NCBI GenBank assembly: GCA_002869385.1
Contig: PKTB01000016.1
Location: 1 to 45,641 of the forward strand
Direction: 5' to 3'
DNA from: Marinilabiliales bacterium
GTDB lineage: Bacteria > Bacteroidota > Bacteroidia > Bacteroidales > ML635J-15
DNA: 45,641 bases
Below the pieces are notes generated by a model, which was not told the DNA's origin, did no database searches, and was given only the letters and a program-made list of their open reading frames with translations. This document shows positions 38,039-45,641 of the stretch, one piece after another (position 1 is the stretch's first letter; each line of letters starts with the position of its first letter). Made by a program: the position numbers and the translations under genes.

Positions 38039-38755
38039 ATGAGTAGAAAGTCAGTATATATATTATTTATTTTTACACTTGCGATTTCAGTAGGAGTTTT
38101 TGCGCAACACCCTTCAGAAACAGTTGTTGATAAGGATAAATATGGTTCAGAAGCCCTTTGGTCATGTAGTGATAAGCATTTTGGATATTATTATATAGAT
38201 TATGAAATGCCATTACCTTTACATAACGGAATAGAAAATGAACTTAAGTCTCATTCATTAAAAATAGGTTATACATATCGTTATCGTTTGGCGGATTTTC
38301 TTGACCTTGGAGCTGAAGTGGCCTATGTTAATAGAACATCAAGTATTAAATATGATTCTATTCCGATATTTGATCCCGGCACATTTTATAATAAGGTGAA
38401 AACATATCAAAATGGTTTTTCCGGAAGTGTGTATTTTAGAATTACTTTTGCTGAAAACACTTATCGAAATTTAGGATATTTTATGGATATCTGTGGATAT
38501 TATGATTACTATGTATGGCATGGTACACAATATGTTCTAAAGAACTCAGACGTATTTCAAAGAACGCGCTTTAAACAATCTGACTATATTGTAAATGCTG
38601 GGTACTGAGCATTTTTACGATTTTCAAAAAATAATATTGGGATAACATTTTCATATTCTTTATCAGATTGGATTAATGGTTTTAGTAATCAAAATTTATC
38701 TTACCAAAGGAGTCCTTTTTTAATTTGTTTACAAATGAACTTATATGCTAAATAA
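38039..38755 (+). pseudogene. Outer-membrane beta-barrel-like protein, one in-frame TGA
   Basis: 238 codons in one frame. Signal peptide about 1-22 (ending GVFAQ). The mature part has alternating aromatic strands (SLKIGYTYRYRLADFLDLGAEV, GFSGSVYFRITF), suggesting a small outer-membrane barrel. A TGA at 38606-38608 follows NAGY; the frame continues AFLRFSKNNIGITFSYSLSD to TAA at 38753-38755. That TAA shares its last base with the ATG of the next gene (TAATG), which supports the longer frame. Gly (GGA) is the likely original residue, since strands of this kind often read GYGAF. Family not recognised. Confidence 0.75.
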
Positions 38756-39423
38756 TGCGAAAAAAGATTAGAAATATTTTTCTTTCATTTTTACTCCTTA
38801 CAATTAGTATTGGAGTTTTCTCTCAAGAATATGCTTATCGAATTGCATTGTTGAAATACAGTGGAGGAGGAGATTGGTACTCAAATCCTACATCTTTGCC
38901 AAATTTAATATCATTTTGTAATGCAAATTTGGGGACTTCAATTAATCCGGAGCCTGTTACTGTTGACGCATCAAGTTCAGATATTTTTAATTATCCATTT
39001 GTACACATGACAGGTCATGTGAATGTTGTATTTTCAGATTATGAAGCAAAAAACTTAAGAAACTATCTTCTTTCAGGAGGGTTTTTACATATTGACGATA
39101 ATTATGGAATGGATCCTTATATTCGTGAAGAACTTAAAAGAATATTTCCCGAATACGAGTTAGTTGAACTTCCATACACACACCCTATATATCATTCAAA
39201 ATATGAATTTTCGACTGGTTTGCCAAAGATTCACGAACATGATAATAAGTCTCCACAAGGATTTGGAATTATACATCAGGGGAGATTAGTTGTGTTTTAT
39301 TCATTTGAAACTGATCTTGGTGATGGTTGGGAGGACGAATCTGTTCATAACGATTCTTATGAGATACGTATCAAAGCATTGCAAATGGGGGCAAATATCA
39401 TTAATTACGTATTTGAAAATTAG
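38755..39423 (+). CDS. DUF4159 secreted protein
   Basis: 222 residues with a signal peptide (about 1-23, ending GVFSQ). DUF4159 features include YRIALLKYSGGGDWY, PFVHMTGHVNVVFSDYEAKN, LLSGGFLHIDDNYGMDPYIR and GRLVVFYSFETDLGDGWED. The fold resembles glutamine-amidotransferase-like domains, but no catalytic triad is evident. Function unknown; exported. Translationally coupled to the upstream barrel gene through TAATG. Confidence 0.92.
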   Translation: MRKKIRNIFLSFLLLTISIGVFSQEYAYRIALLKYSGGGDWYSNPTSLPNLISFCNANLGTSINPEPVTVDASSSDIFNYPFVHMTGHVNVVFSDYEAKNLRNYLLSGGFLHIDDNYGMDPYIREELKRIFPEYELVELPYTHPIYHSKYEFSTGLPKIHEHDNKSPQGFGIIHQGRLVVFYSFETDLGDGWEDESVHNDSYEIRIKALQMGANIINYVFEN

Positions 39424-39515
39424 CCAAAGATTAAAATCAATCTAAATAGTCGGTTAGGCATAAAAAAAACGCAAAAAATCTTGCACCCCTCTACTTTTTG
39501 TATAATATAAATTCC

Positions 39516-39523
39516 TATATTTG
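39516..39523 (+). promoter_or_regulatory. Putative -7 element (TATATTTG)
   Basis: Exact TAnnTTTG match 46 bp upstream of ATG 39570. A TTG at 39498-39500 lies 15 bp upstream, shorter than usual. Confidence 0.45.
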
Positions 39524-39569
39524 TCTTGAGGTTTTTTTGAGGAAAACTATTTAATTTTAGGAGAGTATT

Positions 39570-40202
39570 ATGCGCACAATTCACGTATTTGGATTAGTGT
39601 CTTTGTTATTGATGATGAGTTTCGTCAAATTACAAGGGCAAGAGTATCATTTTTATCAAACCAAGTCGGTTGAAGACCGTACAGTTGTTTACTTTAAAAT
39701 TACCGATGTTCCAAACGATTCAGATGAACAGAATAGAATTTTAGGAGCACTTCTTTCAGATAGCTATATAACTGATGGAGATATCTATATTGACGACGAA
39801 AAAACAGGAGAGACAGTTTGCAAGTTGGAAATAAAACCAATGGTTGGAGTTGATTATGTTAGAACAATTATTCAGTCTGTTGGGTATGATATTGACTTAT
39901 CTAGTGTTTCTGTCCCTTCTGAGAAGCCTAAAGGGATTTATAATGTAGAGAGATATAGTTTTTTCGATGGATTCGATGGATATAAAGGATATGACATTAA
40001 TGAAGATAATGGACTTAGTTCAGAGGAATATTATCAAAAAAACAAAGAAGAATGGATTAATGATAATCCTGAGAAATATCAAGAGGCTAAACAGCAAAAT
40101 GGTGAAACAGTAATTGTTAAAAGAAAAGACTTAGAGTTTTTTAAAGAGGAGAAAAGAAATTACATTTTGAGCCATCCGGAAATTTTTATTATTGAAGATT
40201 AA
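39570..40202 (+). CDS. Secreted protein of unknown function
   Basis: 210 residues, signal peptide about 1-23 (ending KLQGQ). Residues about 25-115 contain FKITDVPNDSDEQNRILGAL and a segment resembling small heavy-metal-associated-type beta-alpha folds (VGVDYVRTIIQSVGYDIDLS), but no CxxC. The C-terminal 70 residues are highly charged (GLSSEEYYQKNKEEWINDNP; VKRKDLEFFKEEKRNYILSH). No function is assigned. It is 9 bp upstream of the giant gene and likely cotranscribed with it. Confidence 0.75.
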   Translation: MRTIHVFGLVSLLLMMSFVKLQGQEYHFYQTKSVEDRTVVYFKITDVPNDSDEQNRILGALLSDSYITDGDIYIDDEKTGETVCKLEIKPMVGVDYVRTIIQSVGYDIDLSSVSVPSEKPKGIYNVERYSFFDGFDGYKGYDINEDNGLSSEEYYQKNKEEWINDNPEKYQEAKQQNGETVIVKRKDLEFFKEEKRNYILSHPEIFIIED

Positions 40203-40211
40203 TTTGAAACC

Positions 40212-43200
40212 ATGAAAAAGACTAAGATATATTATTTCTTTATTGTAATTTTTGCTATTGCCGGAGTTTTGTTCAGCCCTAATGCTAATGCATGTACTGG
40301 TGGTTCAAATCAGGGGTCAATTACACCAACGGCCAATTGGCAAACGTTATCAGGTATTCAGGGAGGAGAATATTATACTTTTACCGGAGTTGCCGGACGA
40401 GTCTATATTTTTTCCTTTTGTCAGGGGGGTGGGTCTTATGTGGATGACCCTCAGATTCAAATTATGAATAGTGTTGGGACTCCTGTTGCAAATGGATATA
40501 ATGATGACCATTGTGGTTTGGGCTCAGAGCTTATTTGGGTATGTCCCGCAGCAGGTACATATAGGGTGGGTTTCTTCGAATATTATTGCCAAACTGATGG
40601 ACAGGCCTTGGGAACTATAGCATATGAGTATTTACCTACTCCTACAAGAGCCGATTGTCTGGGAGCAAGGCCTTTATGTACTGCAAATAATACAGTTAAT
40701 AGTCTGGAATCCTCTGGTTCTGGTCATTATTATGACTTATATAATTATACAACATTTTATCCTTATATTGGAGCTACTGCTAATAATTGTCCTTATTGTA
40801 TTATTCAGGGAGAGCATTATTCAAATTGGTATACTTTTTATGCTCAAACATCTGGTAGCGTGACTTTTACAATTAACCCTCTAGCTGGAGGACAAGATTT
40901 TGACTGGGCTGTATGGGATATGACAACTCATGATTGTAACGATTTAATAAATGGAAGTGCTTGGGGTTCTGGTGGTGCAAACTCATTTTATAATCCTTTG
41001 AGTTGTAACTATTGTTTAAATACAGGTGCAACCGGGACAAATCTTTCAGATACGGAAACATGTGAGTTGGCACCAAGTGGGTGTGATAATTTTAATAGAT
41101 ATATTTCTGTTACTGCTGGTCACTATTATACTCTGTTTATAGATAATTACACTGCAAATACTTCAGGATATACTATTAACTTTGGTGGTTCTGCTAGTAT
41201 TTACGATCAAACTCCTCCATTATTAAGTAATATTGTTTATGCACCAGTTTGTGGTTCTTCATCTATTACTGTTCAGTTTTCGGAAGCAGTTTCATGCGAA
41301 AGTATGCAAAACTCTTGTATGACAGTTACAGGCCCTTCGGGTAGTGTTACTGTTGATGATATTTGGAGTCAGACATGTTTAAGTGCTGTAGGAAACACTT
41401 ACTCTTCCGGCACATTCTATGATGAAATATGGACAATAGACCTGGGTGATTACTTAATGGATGATGGAACATATACTGTTAGTCTTACACCTGGTTGTGC
41501 AACTGATTTATGCGGTAATGGTTCCACTGGGCCATCTAGTTTGAATTTTAATATTAATGCTATTACTGCAACATTAAATGTTGTTTCTCAAGCCGGTTGT
41601 CCTGGTAAGAGTGTTGGAGCACTAAGCGTAACGGGTGTGTCAGGAGGATCTTCCCCTTATTATTATTCATGGAGTACGGGAGCCTCAACTTCATCAATTA
41701 ATGGACTCTCTGCAGGTACCTATACTGTTACTGTAACAGATGCCATTGGTCGGTGTTAATGGACAGATCAAGTTACCATATATAATGCTCCACCTATAAA
41801 TCCAACAGCATCTTCTAATTCACCAGTGTGTTCAGGAAGCACATTGTATTTATATGGGGGAAGTTCAACGGGATCTAGTTATTCCTGGTCAGGGCCGGGA
41901 TTTACAAGTTCTCTAGAGGACCCTAGTAGACCAAATGCAAATTCTGGAATGGCAGGAACATATACTCTTACTGTCACAGATACATATGGTTGTACTGAAA
42001 CAGCGTCAACAGCTGTTACTGTGAATCCAAGTCCAACAGGTGCAACAATATCAAATCCAATTGTTATTGGTACAGACCCATGTTCTTATTCTGATACTGA
42101 GAACAATTGTACTTCAAATTGTTTCGCTAATGATATTGGTAATACTAGTGATGATATATATTGGCAGTTTACTCTAACTCAGGCTGCTACTGTAGATATT
42201 TCGTTTTGTGGATCTAGTTTTGATACATATCTAAGAATATTAGATGGTGGTGGAACCCAGATATGGACTAATGACGATAATGGACCATTCTGTGCAGGCT
42301 TGCAATCATCCGCACAGAGACCTCTCGCTGCTGGCACGTACTATATTGTTGGCGAGGGTTATAGCTCTAATTGTGGAAACATTGTTATGACAATGGGAAT
42401 TAGTCCACCTTCTAATGATGATTGTGCTAATGCTATAGCAATCGGAGCTTTACCATATTCTAGTGGTGTACAAAATAACAATTGTGCTACAAATGATATT
42501 CCTGCTAGTACATCTGGTGGTTGTGGCACACATTATAATAATGTGTGGTATACAGTAACTGGAACAGGTAATAATATTACCGCAAGTCTTGTTAATGGTT
42601 CAACAAACTTTGATACAGAAATTCATATATATACAGGTGCTTGTGGAAGTCAAACAGAAGTTACTTGTAATGATGACTATTCAGGTCTTCAATCTCAAAC
42701 TAGTTGGTGCTCAACAAATGGGACGACTTATTATATTTCAGTAGGTGGCTATGGAACTAGTTCTGAAGGCAATTATGTGCTTTCAGTAAGTGATGCTCCT
42801 CTTGGTCCTCCAACAGGAGTTAGTGTCTCACCGAACCCTATATGTAATGGTGAAAATGCAAATTTAACAGGAACACCAGGTACAAACGGTAATGGGATTT
42901 CGTGGTACACAGGTAGTTGTGGGGGCACACTTGTTGGGACAGGTTCTCCACTAAATGTAAGCCCTTCCTCAACAACAACATATTATGCTCAAACAACAGG
43001 TGCATGTGGAAATTCTAGCTCATCCTGTACTGCAGTTACTTTAACTGTCAATCCTATTCCAAATATTATATGTCCTCCAGATTATAATGTTCCTGTTTGT
43101 AATAATCCGGTTCCTGCTGGAGCAAATACACCAGCTGCATTTATAGGTTTGGGCGGAGCAACAAATGCTACTGGAATAAGCTATGTGGATGGAGCTCCGA

Positions 43201-45641
43201 GTATGTCTGGATGTACAGAAACAACAATTAGAACATATACTGCTACTCTGGCAGGATGTACTAATGATTGTAATCAAACAATTACAAGAACAATAGTGCC
43301 ATCAGCACCGGTTGTTCCTGCTAATGGCTCTTCAACAGTTTCTTGTCCTGCAGATGCTGTTGCTCCAAGCACACCGGTTGTATCTGATGCATGTGGAAAT
43401 AATCTTACCGCAGTTTTGGAAAGTGTTACCGATAGTCCTAATCCAGTTACCTGTGAAGGAACAAGAACCTATAGATATTCATATACTGATTGTGCATCAA
43501 ATACAGTTTACTGGGATTATGTTTATACAATAAATTATTCTGGTGGATTAACACCACCTGCAAATGGATCATCTACAGTTTCATGTCCTGCCGATGCAGT
43601 AAATCCAGGTGCTCCAGCTAATATAACAGATGCGTGTGGTAGAAGTGTAAGTGCAGTTTTAATAGGTTCAACAGATACTCCGAATCCTGTTACTTGCGAA
43701 GGAACCAGAGTTTGGAGATATCGATATACTGCATGTGATGGAACGACTACAGCAGACTGGACATACACATACACAATTAACTATAGTGGAGGATTGACAC
43801 CACCAGCAAATGGATCATCTACAGTTTCATGTCCTGCCGATGCAGTAAATCCAGGTGCTCCAGCTAATATAACAGATGCATGTGGGAGAAGTGTAAGTGC
43901 CGTTTTGGTAGGCTCAACTGACACTCCAAACCCAGTTACCTGTGAAGGGACCAGAGTTTGGAGGTATCGTTATACAGCCTGTGATGGCACAACCACTGCA
44001 GATTGGACTTATACATACACAATAGACTATAGTGGTGGATTAACACCTCCTGCTAATGGCTCATCAACAGTAACATGTCCAGCAGATGCAGTAGACCCTG
44101 GAGCCCCTGCAAATATTACAGATGCTTGTGGTCGCACAGTAAGTGCAGTTTTAGTTGGTTCTACAGATACACCAAATCCAGTAACTTGTGAAGGTACACG
44201 TGTATGGACTTATAGATATACTGCTTGTGATGGTACAACTACAGCCGATTGGACATATACATATACAATTGACTACAGTGGAGCTTTGACTCCGCCAGCC
44301 AATGGTTCATCTACAGTTAGCTGTCCATCAGATGCAGTTGACCCCGGTCCTCCTGCAAATATAACAGATGCCTGTGGTCAAACTGTGAGTGCCGTTTTAA
44401 TTGGTTCTACAGATGCTCCAAACCCTGTGACATGTGAAGGCACACGAGTTTGGACATATAGATATACAGCTTGTGATGGCACAACCACTGCCGATTGGAC
44501 ATATACATACACAATAGACTATAGTGGTGGATTAACACCTCCTGCTAATGGCTCATCTACAGTTAGCTGTCCAGCAGATGCAGTAGATCCCGGAGCCCCT
44601 GCAAATATAACAGATGCTTGTGGACGTACGGTTAGTGCAGTTTTAGTAGGTTCAACAGAAATACCAAACACTGTAACTTGTGATGGTACGGTTGTTTGGA
44701 CCTATCGTTACACAGCCTGTGATGGTATAACTACAGCTGATTGGACTTATACTTATACTGTTACACCATCTGGTGCATTAACACCACCGGCAAATGGATC
44801 CTCAACAGTATCTTGTCCTGCTGATGCAACAGATACTGGCGCTCCGGCAAATATAACAGATGCTTGTGGAAGAACTGTAAGTGCAGTATTAGTTGGCTCA
44901 ACAGAAACGCCAAATCCGGTAACCTGTGAGGGAACAGTGGTTTGGACATACCGTTATACAGCCTGTGATGGCACAACCACTGCAGATTGGACTTATACAT
45001 ACACAATAGACTATAGTGGTGGATTAACACCTCCTGCTAATGGCTCATCAACAGTAACATGTCCAGCAGATGCAGTAGATCCTGGAGCCCCTGCAAATAT
45101 TACTGATGCTTGTGGTCGCACAGTAAGTGCAGTTTTAGTTGGTTCTACAGATACACCAAATCCAGTAACTTGTGAAGGCACTCGAGTATGGACTTACAGA
45201 TATACAGCTTGTGATGGTACAACTACTGCTGATTGGACATATACATACACAATAGACTATAGTGGAGGATTAACCCCACCAGCCAATGGTTCATCAACTG
45301 TAGAATGTATAGTTGATGCAGTTGATCCTGGAGCCCCTGCAGATATTACAGATGCTTGTGGCAATCTAGTAAGTGCTGTTCTTGTTGGGTCTACGGAGAC
45401 TCCAAATCCTGTAACATGTGAGGGAAGTGTAGTTTGGACATATAGATATACCGCTTGTGATGGTAGTACAACTGCTGATTGGAACTACACTTACACAATA
45501 GATTTAACAACAGCACCTATTGTCCCTGCTGATGGTAGTTCAACAGTAGAATGTTTGTCAGCAGCAACAGCACCAGTAACACCTGTAGTAACCGACGCCT
45601 GTGGTAATAATATTGTACCAACATTATTAAGTACAGTAGAT
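40212..45641 (+). CDS. Giant cysteine-rich surface protein, partial, one in-frame TAA
   Basis: Open frame of 1810 codons running off the right edge, broken only by TAA at 41757-41759 between GRC and WTDQVTIYN. Signal peptide about 1-27 (ending NANA). Order: PPC-like or jelly-roll segments (residues ~30-380); an Ig-like domain with a calcium-type pattern (~335-450); an SprB-like repeat (GGSSPYYYSWSTGASTSSIN) ending at the stop; further SprB/Ig-like, two PPC-like segments (DDIYWQFTLTQAATVDISF; CGTHYNNVWYTVTGTG), an Ig-like domain (PNPICNGENANLTGTPGTN), then HYR-like repeats of exactly 82 residues (from ~1031). Each repeat has four cysteines (SCPADAV, DACG, VTCEGT, TACDGT). The C-terminus, presumably with a T9SS signal, is outside the window. 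Probably an adhesin or motility-related surface protein; that role is inferred. Confidence 0.88.
43305..45518 (+). repeat. 246-bp tandem coding repeats, about nine units
   Basis: The codons for TPPANGSS fall at 43551, 43797, 44043, 44289, 44535, 44781, 45027 and 45273, exactly 246 bp apart. A diverged unit precedes at about 43305 (APVVPANGSS) and another begins near 45510 (APIVPADGSS). 43968-44194 and 44952-45178 are identical by eye except for two bases, an offset of 984 bp or four units. Confidence 0.92.

Noticed and set aside
37132..38608. Selenocysteine at the two TGA codons
   Set aside because: The contexts are structural repeats and a barrel strand, not redox sites, and the first aligns with Gly in a sister repeat.
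7302..41759. Genome-wide stop-codon reassignment as the explanation for internal stops
   Set aside because: All three stop codons are affected, TAA and TAG also end intact genes here, and long genes such as mutB, gldE, the TonB receptor and the S46 peptidase have none. A reassigned codon would occur far more often.
40212..45641. Two separate genes split at 41757
   Set aside because: The frame continues with the same domain types, and no promoter, signal peptide or plausible start follows the stop.

Overview
The window comes from the chromosome of a low-GC member of Bacteroidota, most likely a gliding or T9SS-secreting Bacteroidales/Flavobacteriia-type organism. The evidence is gldD and gldE beside ssb, type IX secretion C-terminal sorting domains, PKD and SprB-like repeats, an S46 dipeptidyl-peptidase, DUF4139/DUF4159/DUF4837/DUF5689 proteins, and TAnnTTTG-type -7 promoter elements. 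I see no tRNA, rRNA, CRISPR array, IS element or prophage. No stretch over 300 bases lacks a gene; the longest gap is 25426-25694, which holds short repeats and a promoter.

Layout. 1-1353 (-): secreted repeat protein running off the left edge. 1491-5487 (-): mutA-mutB, methylmalonyl-CoA mutase. 5646-7044: stand-alone PAS protein and two unknowns. 7047-10162 (-): ssb-gldE-gldD-PPTase operon. 10258-14881: DUF4837 lipoprotein, DUF4139 protein, small membrane protein, iron alcohol dehydrogenase. 15041-20912 (+): TonB-dependent receptor, two paralogous DUF5689 surface lipoproteins and a secreted DRGH nuclease, which I read as a candidate nucleic-acid scavenging locus. 20956-25425 (-): pruA, ModE-type HTH protein, DPP11-like peptidase. 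25695-28551 (-): DUF2520-kdsC-ubiA-maf operon. 28758-37941 (+): two tandem M14 metallocarboxypeptidases with PKD-rich tails and T9SS signals. 38039-45641 (+): outer-membrane protein, DUF4159 protein, small secreted protein, and the N-terminal 1810 codons of a giant surface protein with exact 246-bp repeats that runs off the right edge.

The most striking signal is that eight genes are interrupted by in-frame stop codons (eleven in all: eight TAA, one TAG, two TGA) with no frameshifts. Wherever the ancestral residue can be guessed from a family motif or an internal paralogue, one G:C to T:A transversion explains the stop (GAA/GAG to TAA/TAG, GGA to TGA, TCA to TAA). The stops hit genes that should be essential or conserved: the ssb acidic tail, the catalytic Glu of the PPTase, and pruA. 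This fits oxidative-damage or consensus error in the sequence, a real GC-to-TA mutator (mutY, often next to ssb in this phylum, is not there), or, less likely, readthrough. I annotate the interrupted genes at full reconstructed length and give the stop positions.
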